From Phytoactinopolyspora halophila (GTDB lineage: Bacteria > Actinomycetota > Actinomycetes > Jiangellales > Jiangellaceae), in NCBI RefSeq assembly GCF_003287285.1, contig NZ_QMIG01000015.1:1-64000 (forward strand): a stretch of DNA of 64,000 nucleotides, given 5' to 3'. The notes beneath the pieces were generated by a model. It searched no databases, had not been told where the DNA came from, and saw only the letters and a program-made list of their open reading frames with translations. Position numbers and translations under genes: made by a program. Below, one piece after another: positions 44,471 through 53,547 of the stretch; the stretch's first letter is position 1; each line of letters opens with the position of its first letter.

Positions 44471-45028
44471 CTACCCATCGCGCACCGCCGCAAAGACCAG
44501 CATGTCTCGGCGCTGCCCGTTGATCTCCTGATGACGTCGTAGCAGTCCTTCACGCACGTAGCCGGCACGCTCAGCAGTACGTATCGAACCGACATTCCAC
44601 GGCTCGATATACAGCGCAATCCGAAACAGTCCCGGCACCGTCCATCCGAATGCCGTCAGCGCGATGAGCGCATCAGCAGCCAACCCGCGTCCCCGAGCCG
44701 ACGGCGCGATCGAATACCCAGCACTGCCTCGGCCTTCTCCCAGCTCCTTGAGCCACAGCCCACAGTGGCCAGCCGCCGCACCGCTTCCTGCCTCAGCGAT
44801 CGTGAACGAAAACCCCGCAGCCTCGACATGTCGCTCCCGCTGCCGGTGCACCCAGGCCAGCGCCTCATCCTCGCTGGCATTCACCGGAAGAGAGCCGATC
44901 GCCGGGACATAAGGATCTGTCGACAGCTCCCGGGCCATACCCACGTCCGTCTCACACACCGCGCGGAGCACGACACCGCCGTGGGCTGGCGGCGTGTCCG
45001 GCCAGGGAGGCAGCGACGACGAACCCAC
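44471..45028 (-). CDS. GNAT-family acetyltransferase (RimJ/RimL type)
   Basis: This 185-aa protein has the GNAT core: GSAGYSIAPSARGRGLAADA (acetyl-CoA loop R-G-R-G-L-A), LFRIALYIEPWNVGSIRTAE and RAGYVREGLLRRHQEINGQR. That ending matches acetylation of ribosomal protein N termini or similar amines; substrate unknown. Confidence 0.9.
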   Translation of the reverse strand: MGSSSLPPWPDTPPAHGGVVLRAVCETDVGMARELSTDPYVPAIGSLPVNASEDEALAWVHRQRERHVEAAGFSFTIAEAGSGAAAGHCGLWLKELGEGRGSAGYSIAPSARGRGLAADALIALTAFGWTVPGLFRIALYIEPWNVGSIRTAERAGYVREGLLRRHQEINGQRRDMLVFAAVRDG

Positions 45029-45218
45029 ACGTCCAATTTCAGCACGCCGATCCAGACCGCACTAACCCCCGCACGCGGCCGAGATAACGGGCCATCAAAC
45101 ATCCGCTGCTGGCCAACCACAAGGTTTGAAATCTGACCCGCCGCGATCACCCGGCCGTCAGAGGCGTTCCGGGAGGGCAGCGACGTAAGCCTCCAGGTCG
45201 TATCGGCGTGACGATGAT

Positions 45219-45515
45219 CTAGTCAGGAGTGAGATAGGTGGGTGGTTGGGAGTATCGCGCCGACCAAGTGGCGATCTCGGTCAGGGGCCCGGGCCTGAGG
45301 GAGTAGATGCGGCGGCTGGCCTGCTCGGTGTAGCTGACCAGGCCAGTCTGCCGCAGGATGCTGAGGTGTTCTGAGACGGTCGAGTGGCACGTGGCGAAGC
45401 TGCGTGCGAGTTCCCCTGCGGTACGTGGCTGTTCCGAGAGTAGTTCGATGATTCTCCGCCGGGTGGGGTCGGCGATCGCTCGGAACGGGTCTTCTCCCGC
45501 CTGTGGTCGTGGCAT
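45219..45515 (-). CDS. ArsR-family regulator
   Basis: This 98-aa winged-helix protein reads FRAIADPTRRRIIELLSEQP, RTAGELARSFATCHSTVSEH and LSILRQTGLVSYTEQASRRI, the autorepressor/ArsR type that usually lacks metal-binding Cys pairs. It is divergent from a VOC gene with 43 bp between starts, so it very likely controls it. ATG 45515 was chosen because upstream codons lie in the promoter region. A short remnant reading DLEAYVAALPERL sits just downstream (45158-45205). Confidence 0.87.
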   Translation of the reverse strand: MPRPQAGEDPFRAIADPTRRRIIELLSEQPRTAGELARSFATCHSTVSEHLSILRQTGLVSYTEQASRRIYSLRPGPLTEIATWSARYSQPPTYLTPD

Positions 45516-45558
45516 GATTACATAGTACGGTTTTCGTCTAAACCCGAAAGGTATTGCC

Positions 45559-45924
45559 ATGAAGTTCATTTCCGTCGTCTCTGTCCCGGTCAGCGATCAA
45601 GAGCGCGCCAAGAGCTTCTACCTTGATCAGCTCGGCTTCACCCTCGTCGCCGAGTCCACCTTTGGCGATGACCTGCGCTGGATCCAGGTCGGAATACCTG
45701 ATGCCCAGACCAGTCTGACGCTAGTGACCTGGTTCGACGAGATGCCACCCGGATCACTGCGCGGGCTGGTGATTGACTGCGAGGACCTGGACGAGCAATA
45801 CAGGACACTCGCCGACCGCGGCGTGCCGTTCAACGGCCCCCCAAGCAGACAGCCCGGCGGTGTCTTCGCGATCCTCAGCGACCCAGACGGCAACCAGCTC
45901 AGCCTACGCCAAGCGGGCAGTTGA
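45559..45924 (+). CDS. VOC-family (glyoxalase-like) protein
   Basis: This 121-aa protein has the complete VOC double repeat: ISVVSVPVSDQERAKSFYLD, LGFTLVAEST, RGLVIDCEDLDEQYRTLADR and AILSDPDGNQLSLRQ. It is the usual partner of ArsR-type autorepressors. Substrate unknown. AAAGG lies upstream of the ATG. Confidence 0.9.
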   Translation: MKFISVVSVPVSDQERAKSFYLDQLGFTLVAESTFGDDLRWIQVGIPDAQTSLTLVTWFDEMPPGSLRGLVIDCEDLDEQYRTLADRGVPFNGPPSRQPGGVFAILSDPDGNQLSLRQAGS

Positions 45925-46100
45925 TCGAGCTGACCGAACGGCTGAAAGGCCGACCAAGCCCCCGGGGATATCTCGGCTGCAAGATCGAGTGGGCGCGACC
46001 ACTGAGATCCCGATTCGTCGGCCGGTCGGGGTGAAGATAGCTACAACCCGATTCGGCATCCATCACTACCGACGTGGACCGGCTCGCCGCGACACCCTTG

Positions 46101-46116
46101 CTGTCTGTACACACAG
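46101..46116. promoter_or_regulatory. Dyad before the YtrB-like ABC operon
   Basis: CTGTCTGTACACACAG matches its reverse complement at 14 of 16 positions and ends 25 bases before the GTG start. A GntR/YtrA-type repressor would be the expected binder, but no such gene is adjacent. Confidence 0.4.
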
Positions 46117-46141
46117 CGGGAAACACGAGGAGACGAGATCG

Positions 46142-46852
46142 GTGACGCACATCGTCGAAATTGCAGACGTCACGAAACGATATGGCGACGCGAACGCGGT
46201 CAACCAGCTCACGGTGACGGTCGACCAGCCCGGCATCCACGGACTTCTCGGGAGGAACGGAGCCGGTAAGACGACACTGATGAAGCTAGTCGCAGGACAT
46301 CTCAAGCCAACCAGTGGAGAAGTCCGCATCAACGGGGAGGCATGCTCGCCGCAACGGATGTCGCGTTCAGTCTCCTTCGTCGAGAGCCGGGCGTCACAGT
46401 TCAACATGGGCGCCTCTAGTCTCCTGAGGGCCGCACACCAGTTGCACAACGATTTCGACGATGAGTTCGCGCGCACGATGCTCAGCAAGTTCGAACTAGA
46501 TCCGAAGAAGAAGTACAAACGGCTCTCCTTCGGGATGCAGACGATGGTGTCGACGATCATCGGACTGGCGATAAACACCGACGTCGTGATGCTGGACGAA
46601 CCTTCCCTCGGCTTCGACGTGGTCATGCGTCGCCGCTTCATTGACCTCCTGCGCGAGAGCCTGGACCGGCACCCGCGGATCATCCTCGTCTCCACTCACC
46701 AGATGGACGACATCGCCAGGGTGGCCGACCACCTGCTGGTCATCGACGCCGGCACTCTCCGCGCTCGGGCACCGATGAGCGACATCGCCTCGCAGTTCGC
46801 ATCAGCCGACGACTACTTCCTCAGCGTTCTGGAGGGAAGCACCGATGAGTAG
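46142..46852 (+). CDS. ABC-2 type transporter ATPase (YtrB/BcrA-like)
   Basis: This 236-aa ATPase has Walker A GRNGAGKTT, signature-region LSFGMQTM and Walker B DVVMLDEPSLGFD with VSTHQMDD as H-loop. The LSFGM variant is typical of the YtrB group involved in peptide-antibiotic response. GTG 46142 follows GAGGAGA. It overlaps the membrane-protein gene by eight bases. Confidence 0.9.
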   Translation: MTHIVEIADVTKRYGDANAVNQLTVTVDQPGIHGLLGRNGAGKTTLMKLVAGHLKPTSGEVRINGEACSPQRMSRSVSFVESRASQFNMGASSLLRAAHQLHNDFDDEFARTMLSKFELDPKKKYKRLSFGMQTMVSTIIGLAINTDVVMLDEPSLGFDVVMRRRFIDLLRESLDRHPRIILVSTHQMDDIARVADHLLVIDAGTLRARAPMSDIASQFASADDYFLSVLEGSTDE

Positions 46853-47576
46853 TCCCACAATCGTGTCGAATGGGTCGATCAGCAGTAAGGCCTGGACTGT
46901 GACCCGGCTCAGCCTGTCCAACCTCGCCCTCGCCTGGGCGGTGCTGCTGGCGTGCTTCGCGCTGGTCACCATTCCGAGCGTCATTCAGGTCGTGCAAGCG
47001 GGGCCGGACGAGTATTTCGACAACAGCTATCTGCTCAGCAGCGGCAACGCCTTCTACGTGCTGATCTTCATAGCGCCCGCGGTCGTCGCCCTCAGCCATC
47101 TTATGAAGGTCATGTACCTCAACGCGGCCAAGGAAACATTCCTCGCGGGTGCGGTACTGCTCTACGCTCTCCTGGCCGCGGCGGTCTCGGCAGCCAACCA
47201 CGCCTTCCACTACACGCTGGACCAGTCATGGGAACAGACGTTCCAGGTCGTCAATCTGGCCGCGATCTTCGGCTGGACGGACCACGGCGTGCTGGTCGGA
47301 TTCCTCCAGCAGTTCGCATTCATGTTTCTGGTCGCCATCGCCGTCCATACGCTCGCGTCGCTACAGCGCTCCTGGGTGGGCTGGTTGGTCGACCTGATGT
47401 TGATTGGCCTGTTCAGCGCATCGCTGGTCACGGAACCGCTGGTCAGTGTGCGCTCGTGGCTGTCTGAGGTGCTGGTCTCCCATTCGAGTGCGCCCGTCCA
47501 GATCGGCTCCTGCCTGGTCGCGGCTGCGCTCCTGTATGGGATCGCATTGAAGGTGCTGCGCCGAAAGGAGCTCTGA
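46845..47576 (+). CDS. ABC transporter membrane subunit
   Basis: The 243-aa product has six hydrophobic segments (for example NLALAWAVLLACFALVTIPS and the final VGS-like CLVAAALLYGIALKVL) and pairs with the overlapping ATPase gene. Both resemble GntR-linked systems of actinobacteria, but the expected GntR gene is missing. The cargo is unknown. Confidence 0.85.
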   Translation: MSSPTIVSNGSISSKAWTVTRLSLSNLALAWAVLLACFALVTIPSVIQVVQAGPDEYFDNSYLLSSGNAFYVLIFIAPAVVALSHLMKVMYLNAAKETFLAGAVLLYALLAAAVSAANHAFHYTLDQSWEQTFQVVNLAAIFGWTDHGVLVGFLQQFAFMFLVAIAVHTLASLQRSWVGWLVDLMLIGLFSASLVTEPLVSVRSWLSEVLVSHSSAPVQIGSCLVAAALLYGIALKVLRRKEL

Positions 47577-47641
47577 CCCGCAGCCCCAGCTCGAGCACGC
47601 CTGCCGTCTCCGATGTGCCGGGGCCGGCGGGATGCGATAGC

Positions 47642-47911
47642 TCAGGCGACCGGCAGGTCGACGTCGCGCACGACGTCCACAGGTGACGGGTGCTCCAACT
47701 CCATTTCGGCAGCCAAATCCTTCGACGCCTCGACGTCTTCAGGATCGTTGCGCAACGCCTCCGCCTCAGCCCGCATCCGCGCACGGCGCTGTTCACGTTC
47801 AGCCGTCAAGATCGCTTCACGCGCAGCCTCCGAACGCGACTTACCATCCCTGGCCAAGGCGGCCAATGCGCGCTCAACCACAGCATCCGTGCGAATCCTC
47901 AGCGTACCCAT
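47642..47911 (-). CDS. Orphan ribbon-helix-helix antitoxin-like protein
   Basis: This 89-aa protein begins MGTLRIRTDAVVERALAALA and continues DGKSRSEAAREAILTAER, an RHH DNA-binding unit, followed by a charged helical tail like that of type II antitoxins. No toxin gene follows on the minus strand; the space downstream belongs to the convergent ABC gene. ATG 47911 is preferred to GTG 47929. It may be a solitary antitoxin or a plain repressor. Confidence 0.75.
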   Translation of the reverse strand: MGTLRIRTDAVVERALAALARDGKSRSEAAREAILTAEREQRRARMRAEAEALRNDPEDVEASKDLAAEMELEHPSPVDVVRDVDLPVA

Positions 47912-47921
47912 ATGACATATG
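47909..47921. promoter_or_regulatory. Operator over the orphan antitoxin start
   Basis: CATATGACATATG is a 13-bp palindrome around a central A and includes the start codon of the RHH gene. Binding there would block its own translation start and transcription, as expected for RHH autoregulation. Confidence 0.55.
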
Positions 47922-48111
47922 TGTAACACAATTCCTCGTGCATTCGGCCGCGACTGGGAAATTCACGAGAACACCCCACCCGCTGTGGCCGGTTACGGCC
48001 ATGTTGCGGCAACCCGTCTTGACCAGGGACAAAGCGGCGTAGATCGTTGCACACAACCAGGTGCGAACGCCGAGTTCGCGTCGCCGGAGCGATTCAGGAG
48101 GGATCGACACC

Positions 48112-50349
48112 ATGGCCTCGACACGTGCGAGATGGTTGCGCAGAGTGCAACGACGGTGGGGCATGGCCGTCGCCATCGCGACCGCCACGATGATGTCCGC
48201 TGCGCTGCTGACCGGCTTCACTACCCAGGCACAGGACTCGAGCCAGTCAGTGGATCTGGAGGAGTGCCCCTGGATGGACACATCACTGTCGCCGAGCGAA
48301 CGTGCCCGCCTGCTTCTGGACGCGTCAACGCTGGCGCAGAAGATGCGGTGGATCGTCGAGCATCCGGCGACGCGACCCGATGGCACCACATTCAGTGGTG
48401 TCGAGTATCCGGAGGCGTTGCCGTGCACTCCCGATGTCCAGTTCACCGATGGAGCGTACGGCGTACAGTCCGGCAACCCACCCGCGACCGCCTTCCCCGC
48501 GCCGATCGCTGAAGCATCGATGTGGGACACGGAGGTCACCCACGAGAAGTACACGACGGTGGCGCGCGAAGCGTGGGGAAACCGCCGCAGCGTCATCCTC
48601 GCCCCAGGCCTGTCCGGCGGGCGGAACCCGCTGCTGTCACGGACGTCGGAGTACCTGGGTGAGGACCCGGTCCTGGCCGGAGTCCTCGGTGCCCGAGCCG
48701 TGCAGGGCCTGCAGGAGGCCGACGTCCCGATGATCGCCACACCCAAGCACTACGTCGCCAACGAGCACCGCTTCGACGAGAACACCTCGTCGAGCAACAT
48801 GGACGAGCGGACGCTGCGCCAGCACTACGACCTCCCGTTCGCCATCACGATCAAGGAGGGCGACCCGGGCTCGATCATGTGCTCCTACAACGCCGTCAAC
48901 GGCGCGAGCATGTGTGAGAACCCCGAGGTTCTCGACCTGCTTGATGAGGCAGGCTTCGACGGATTCGTGATGTCGGACTTCGGTGGGGTGTATTCGACGG
49001 CACCGTCGCTGAACGCCGGCCTCGACATGGAGCTCAACCGGCCGGTCTATTTCACGCCGGAGAACCTGCACGCCGCGCTCGACGCTGGTGAGATCACCGA
49101 AGGGCGCATCGACGAGGCCGCGTTCAATGTGGTCCGGTCGTTCATCGAGCACGGCCTGTTCGACACACCTCGACTGGACGAGCCGGCCGAGGAGATCGTC
49201 ACGCCAGAGAGCGTGGCGCTGGCCCGGAACATGGCCGAGAAGGGCACCGTCCTGCTGAAGAACGACGATGCGCTGCCCATCGACGACGAGCCGCTCACCA
49301 TCGCCGTGATCGGCCGGACCGCGTCCAACGAGCCGACCGACGGTGTCAGCGCGATCACGGTGTGCGGCGCGCACGGAATGCAGGGCCCTGGCGGCCGGGT
49401 GAACTGCGATGACAACGTCGCACCGCTGGATGCGATCACCGAGCGCGCCGCCGAGGCGGGCGCCACGGTCGTGTACGACGACGGCACCGATCCCGCCGCA
49501 GCCGCCGACGTCGCCGCCGGGGCGGACGTCGCGATCGTCTTCGGCTACACGTACACGGGTTACTCGCAGGACTACACCGACCTGCGGTTGCTCGACGGTG
49601 GAGACGAGCTGATCCAGGCCGTGGCGGCGGCCAACGATCGGACCATCGTGACGTTGCAGACCGGCACGGCGGTGGAGATGCCATGGCTCGACGACGTCGA
49701 CGCCGTGTTGCAGGCGTGGTACGCCGGTCAGCAGATGGGGCCGGCGCTGGCGAACCTGCTCTGGGGAGATGTCAACCCGTCTGGCAAGCTGCCGATGACT
49801 TTCCCGGAGTCGTTCGAGGACACGCCGGTCGCATCACCGGAGCGGTATCCAGGAATCCTGGATGACGACGGCTGGCGCCAGGTCGAGTTCAGCGAAGGTC
49901 TCGCCGTCGGCTACCGGTGGTACGACAGCCAGGGCATCGAGCCGCTCTTCGAGTTCGGGCACGGCTTGTCGTACACCACCTTCGAGTACGAGAAGTTGCG
50001 GGTCACTCCCCGCAAGACCGACGGCACGAAGGAGATCCGAGTCAGGTTCCGGGTGACCAACACCGGCGATCGCGCTGGCCGGGAGATCGCGCAGGTCTAC
50101 CTCGATCTGCCGGACGAAGCGGGCGAGCCGTCGAAACGCCTGGTTGGCTGGGCCAGCGTCGAGCTCGAGCCGGGTGAGCACGAGAACGTGATGGTCCGGC
50201 TCGACGCCGATGATCTCGAGAACCGGCACCTGCTCGACTACTGGAACGAGTCGTCCGGCGAGTGGGTCACGCCGGACGGCAGCTACACCGCGCACGTCGG
50301 CGCCTCGTCGCGCGATCTCCCGCTGGAGGAGACGTTCGAGGTCCGCTGA
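48112..50349 (+). CDS. Exported GH3-family beta-glycosidase
   Basis: This 745-aa protein has a signal peptide (about 1-42), a GH3 N-terminal barrel (ATPKHYVANEHR near 205, GFVMSDFGGVYSTAP with nucleophile Asp near 290), a C-terminal alpha/beta sandwich (KGTVLLKNDDALPI, IVFGYTYTGYSQDY) and an Fn3-like domain (RFRVTNTGDRAGREIAQVYL). SDF replaces the commoner SDW. AGGAGG precedes ATG 48112. Likely substrates are plant beta-glucosides or xylosides; it sits beside the rhamnosidase operon. Confidence 0.9.
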   Translation: MASTRARWLRRVQRRWGMAVAIATATMMSAALLTGFTTQAQDSSQSVDLEECPWMDTSLSPSERARLLLDASTLAQKMRWIVEHPATRPDGTTFSGVEYPEALPCTPDVQFTDGAYGVQSGNPPATAFPAPIAEASMWDTEVTHEKYTTVAREAWGNRRSVILAPGLSGGRNPLLSRTSEYLGEDPVLAGVLGARAVQGLQEADVPMIATPKHYVANEHRFDENTSSSNMDERTLRQHYDLPFAITIKEGDPGSIMCSYNAVNGASMCENPEVLDLLDEAGFDGFVMSDFGGVYSTAPSLNAGLDMELNRPVYFTPENLHAALDAGEITEGRIDEAAFNVVRSFIEHGLFDTPRLDEPAEEIVTPESVALARNMAEKGTVLLKNDDALPIDDEPLTIAVIGRTASNEPTDGVSAITVCGAHGMQGPGGRVNCDDNVAPLDAITERAAEAGATVVYDDGTDPAAAADVAAGADVAIVFGYTYTGYSQDYTDLRLLDGGDELIQAVAAANDRTIVTLQTGTAVEMPWLDDVDAVLQAWYAGQQMGPALANLLWGDVNPSGKLPMTFPESFEDTPVASPERYPGILDDDGWRQVEFSEGLAVGYRWYDSQGIEPLFEFGHGLSYTTFEYEKLRVTPRKTDGTKEIRVRFRVTNTGDRAGREIAQVYLDLPDEAGEPSKRLVGWASVELEPGEHENVMVRLDADDLENRHLLDYWNESSGEWVTPDGSYTAHVGASSRDLPLEETFEVR

Positions 50350-50385
50350 CCACGTCCGGCCACGTCCGCACACCACGCGTGTAAC

Positions 50386-50417
50386 GGGGGTGCCCGTGCC
50401 CTGCGCCGGGCACCCCC
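50386..50417. terminator. 11-bp GC-rich hairpin after the GH3 gene
   Basis: GGGGGTGCCCG (50386-50396) and CGGGCACCCCC (50407-50417) form a perfect stem with a 10-base loop, 36 bases after the GH3 stop. It should separate the GH3 gene from the lacI-type gene. Confidence 0.85.
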
Positions 50418-50523
50418 GACCACGCCGCGACGCGTGCCCGGGGAGCTTGGCCCATGGACGGCGTCTCGAACCCGTCCCGGTCGATAGCGGCCCCACGTTA
50501 CGGAATCGTGAGGTCGCCCTCTT

Positions 50524-50557
50524 GTAGATCGGTCTACATCAGCGTAGATTGCTCTAC
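50524..50557. promoter_or_regulatory. Tandem dyads in the lacI promoter
   Basis: GTAGATCGGTCTAC (50524-50537) and GTAGATTGCTCTAC (50544-50557) share arms GTAGA/TCTAC and are 20 bases apart, 22 bases before the lacI start. They differ from the TGAAACGATTCA operator, so they may bind another regulator. Confidence 0.65.
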
Positions 50558-50578
50558 ACTCCGACGAAGGAGCTGAGC

Positions 50579-51652
50579 ATGGCGACAGGTGATTCGACGA
50601 GACACGCGACGATCGAAGACGTCGCGCGCGCCGCCGGCGTCTCCCGGGCCGCGGTCTCGAAAGTGCTCCGCGGCGCTTACGGCGTTAGCCCGGACATGCG
50701 CCAGCGCGTCACTACCGCGATCAAGGAGCTGGGCTACCGGCCACGAGTATCCGCGAGGGGAATGCGCGGCGCGACGTACACGCTCGGCATCGAGATCCCC
50801 GATTTCACGAACCACTTCTTCGCCCAGATCATCGATGGCGCGAACGCGGAACTGGCCGGCACGCCGTACCAGCTCATCATCGCGCCGGCCGACCCCGTGC
50901 ATCCGGAAGGCTACCGGGCGATCGAAGCCCTCGCTGATCGCCAGGTCGACGGGCTCGTGGCGGTCTCCCCGATGGTCTCGTCAGCGTGGCTAGAGGACCT
51001 GGCACCCCGAATACCGCTGGTCATGCTGGGCCGGCATGACGAGAACCCGCAGAGATACGACACGGTCGTCGGTGACGACGACGCCGGCACCCAGCTGGTG
51101 CTCAGCCACCTGCTGGAGCTGGGCCACCGCGACATCGTCCACCTCACGCTTACCGAGGACATCACCAAGTGCCAGCCGGGCACGCCGCACGAGATCCGCC
51201 TCCGGAGATATCAGGAGACCATGGTCGAGGCCGGTCTGGCCGATCACGTCCGCGTCGTGCGCGCCGAACCGGGACGGCACGAGGCCTACAAGGCGGCCAT
51301 GGCCCTCCTGGAAAGTGCGGATCGGCCGACGGCGATCTACGCCGCCCACGACGAGACGGCGCTGGGTGTCTTGCATGCGGTGGCCGAACTGGGCCTCACC
51401 GCCGACGACGTGTCGGTGGTCGGCTACGACGATACGGACATCGCCGGCCACCCTCAGATGTCGCTGACCAGCGTCAACCAGTCAGGCATGGAGATGGGAG
51501 CCCGCGCCATCGCCCTCCTGCTCGAACGGATCGCCGGCCGGACGAGCCCGCGCCGGCTGACAATTGCCCCCCGCCTGGTGGTGCGCGACAGCACCGCTCC
51601 CCCGCGCCAGCAGGAGTCGTCCTCGGCGCACCGCCAGGCAAGTACGGACTGA
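50579..51652 (+). CDS. LacI-family regulator of the rhamnoside operon
   Basis: This 357-aa protein starts with a LacI helix-turn-helix (ATIEDVARAAGVSRAAVSKV, then LGYRPRVSARGM hinge) and has a sugar-binding core (LGIEIPDFTNHFFAQIIDGA, IYAAHDETALGVL, VVGYDDTDIAGHPQM). AAGGAG before ATG 50579 fixes the start. It lies directly before the importer/rhamnosidase genes, separated by the operator at 51691. L-rhamnose or a rhamnoside is the likely inducer. Confidence 0.9.
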   Translation: MATGDSTRHATIEDVARAAGVSRAAVSKVLRGAYGVSPDMRQRVTTAIKELGYRPRVSARGMRGATYTLGIEIPDFTNHFFAQIIDGANAELAGTPYQLIIAPADPVHPEGYRAIEALADRQVDGLVAVSPMVSSAWLEDLAPRIPLVMLGRHDENPQRYDTVVGDDDAGTQLVLSHLLELGHRDIVHLTLTEDITKCQPGTPHEIRLRRYQETMVEAGLADHVRVVRAEPGRHEAYKAAMALLESADRPTAIYAAHDETALGVLHAVAELGLTADDVSVVGYDDTDIAGHPQMSLTSVNQSGMEMGARAIALLLERIAGRTSPRRLTIAPRLVVRDSTAPPRQQESSSAHRQASTD

Positions 51653-51679
51653 CCCGAGTGGAGATACACCGATGTCGGT

Positions 51680-52729
51680 TTGGACAGCATTATGAAACGA
51701 TTCATATCGCGACCTGGCGCCGTCGGTGCTGCTGGCCCGCCAGATGACCAACCAGGCGTGACAGCCCGTCCTGACGACGGGCGTGCGATCACGGCCGAGC
51801 CCGATATCGGCACTGCCGGACGGATCAACGGCCGCCCTTCACCTGGCCGCCCACGGTGGCGTGCCCGCGCGGTGCCGTTCTGGTTCCTGATCCCGGCGCT
51901 AGCGCTGTACGGATTCGTCGTCATCTGGCCCAGCCTGCAAGGCGCCGCCTTTTCGCTGACCGACTGGGACGGGCTCAGCCCGACGAAAGACTTCGTGGGG
52001 CTGGCGAACTTTCGAGAGCTGTGGTCAGACGACGTCGCACGCGGAGCCGTCCGGCAGACGATCATCATCGCTATCGCCGTCACCATCATCCAGAACGGTT
52101 TCGGCCTGCTGCTCGCACTCGGCGTGAACACGCAGATACGCAGCCGGAACTTGCTGCGCGTCCTGCTGTTCGCGCCGGCGGTCATTACCCCGGTCATCAC
52201 CGCGTTCCTCTGGAGGCACCTGCTGGCGCCGACCGGTGCGGTCAACGACGTGCTCGGCGCGGTCGGCCTCGGGGCCCTGCAGCGGGATTGGCTTGGCAAC
52301 CCCGACCTCGCGCTGTGGTCGGTTGTCGCCGTCATCGTGTGGCAGTTCGCCGGCCTCTCCATGGTGATCTTCCTGGCGGGATTGCAGAGCATCCCGCGAG
52401 AGATCTACGAGGCCGCCGCCATTGACGGCACCGGTCCAATACGGCGCTTCTGGTACGTCGTGCGCCCCATGCTGGCACCCGCGATCACGATCAATCTGGT
52501 GCTGTCGATGATCGGCGGCCTGAAGCTGTTCGACCAGGTGTGGGTCATGACCGGAGGCGGACCGGGCCGGGCAACCGAAACCCTGTCCACCCTGCTCTAC
52601 AAGGAAGCGTTCCAGTTCGGCGCGTTCGGTTACAGCATCGCGCTCGCCATCGTGCTCACCGCGTTCGTCGCGGTGCTGGCCAGCGTCCAGTACGGATTCT
52701 TGCGGCGTCAGGAGGAATCGGCACAATGA
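51680..52729 (+). CDS. ABC sugar transporter permease (MalF/UgpA type)
   Basis: Six transmembrane segments follow a polar N terminus (first at about 65-90: AVPFWFLIPALALYG), and the EAA loop reads EIYEAAAIDGTGPIRRFWYV. ATG 51680 and ATG 51692 would both place the start on or before the operator at 51691-51705; GTG 51758 is also in frame, so the true start is probably downstream of the operator. It is coupled by ATGA to the next permease. Confidence 0.88.
   Translation: MDSIMKRFISRPGAVGAAGPPDDQPGVTARPDDGRAITAEPDIGTAGRINGRPSPGRPRWRARAVPFWFLIPALALYGFVVIWPSLQGAAFSLTDWDGLSPTKDFVGLANFRELWSDDVARGAVRQTIIIAIAVTIIQNGFGLLLALGVNTQIRSRNLLRVLLFAPAVITPVITAFLWRHLLAPTGAVNDVLGAVGLGALQRDWLGNPDLALWSVVAVIVWQFAGLSMVIFLAGLQSIPREIYEAAAIDGTGPIRRFWYVVRPMLAPAITINLVLSMIGGLKLFDQVWVMTGGGPGRATETLSTLLYKEAFQFGAFGYSIALAIVLTAFVAVLASVQYGFLRRQEESAQ
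51691..51705 (+). promoter_or_regulatory. LacI-type operator of the rhamnosidase operon
   Basis: TATGAAACGATTCAT, with the dyad TGAAACGATTCA at 51693-51704, lies 38 bases after the lacI stop. It is the exact 15-mer found before the rhamnose importer (8037-8051, minus strand). Confidence 0.85.
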
Positions 52730-53547
52730 CCCGTTATCGGCTGGGCACGTTCTGGCTCGAACTCGTGATGATCGCCGTCACCGCGGTGATGGCGTTCCCG
52801 CTCTACGTGCTCGTGAACATGTCACTGCGGCCGGAAGGCAGCGTGAGTTCACCCACGGCTCCAACGACCTCGCCCACGTTGGAGAACTACGGCGACGCGT
52901 GGAGCCAAGCGGGACTCGGCAGCGCGCTGCTCAACAGCATCACGATCACCGGGCTCAGCATCCTCATCCTGGTCCTGGTCTCGTCGATGGCCGCATACCA
53001 CCTGGCCCGGGTGACGGCGATGTGGTCGCGCGGCGTTTTCGTGCTCGTCATGGCCGGGCTGTTGCTCCCGTTCCAGCTCGCGCTCATCCCGCTGTATGTC
53101 ACCGTCCGGGATCTCGGGCTGCTTGGCTCGGTCTGGTCGCTGGTCCTGTTCCACAGCGGGCTCCAGATCCCCCTGTCGGTCTTCCTCTACGTCGGCTTCA
53201 TCCGGGCGCTCCCACGCGAATATGAGGAAGCGGCCCGGATCGACGGATCGGGATCGTGGCAGACGTTCCGCCTCGTGGTGTTCCCGCTACTGCGGCCCAT
53301 CACGGGCACGGTGATCGTCATCAACACCGTACTCATCTGGAACGACTTCCTGACGCCCCTGCTCTATCTCAGCGGGAGCCCATCACAGACGGTACCGGTG
53401 GCGATCTACAGCTTCGTCGGCCAATACATCACCCGGTGGGAGTTCGTCTCCGCCGCCCTGGTGCTGGGCGTCCTACCGGTCCTGATCGCCTACTTCGCCA
53501 TGCAAAAGCACGTCATCAGGGGATTCGCAGGAGGACTCAAGGGATGA
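52726..53547 (+). CDS. ABC sugar transporter permease (MalG/UgpE type)
   Basis: This 273-aa protein has six transmembrane segments and the EAA loop EYEEAARIDGSGSWQTFRLV. GGAGG precedes ATG 52726, which overlaps the previous stop. It has the CUT1 layout, so the importer should take oligosaccharides or glycosides rather than free sugars. No ATPase gene is present; a shared MsiK-type ATPase elsewhere is probable. Confidence 0.92.
   Translation: MTRYRLGTFWLELVMIAVTAVMAFPLYVLVNMSLRPEGSVSSPTAPTTSPTLENYGDAWSQAGLGSALLNSITITGLSILILVLVSSMAAYHLARVTAMWSRGVFVLVMAGLLLPFQLALIPLYVTVRDLGLLGSVWSLVLFHSGLQIPLSVFLYVGFIRALPREYEEAARIDGSGSWQTFRLVVFPLLRPITGTVIVINTVLIWNDFLTPLLYLSGSPSQTVPVAIYSFVGQYITRWEFVSAALVLGVLPVLIAYFAMQKHVIRGFAGGLKG

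Noticed and set aside
44881-45150. 90-codon minus-strand frame upstream of the GNAT gene
   Set aside because: It overlaps the GNAT start in another frame, lacks a ribosome-binding site, and becomes Arg/Cys-rich after about 40 codons.
45158-45205. Short C-terminal coding remnant (DLEAYVAALPERL)
   Set aside because: It reads sensibly after the arsR stop, but about 16 codons are too few to name or call a gene; mentioned only with the ArsR entry.
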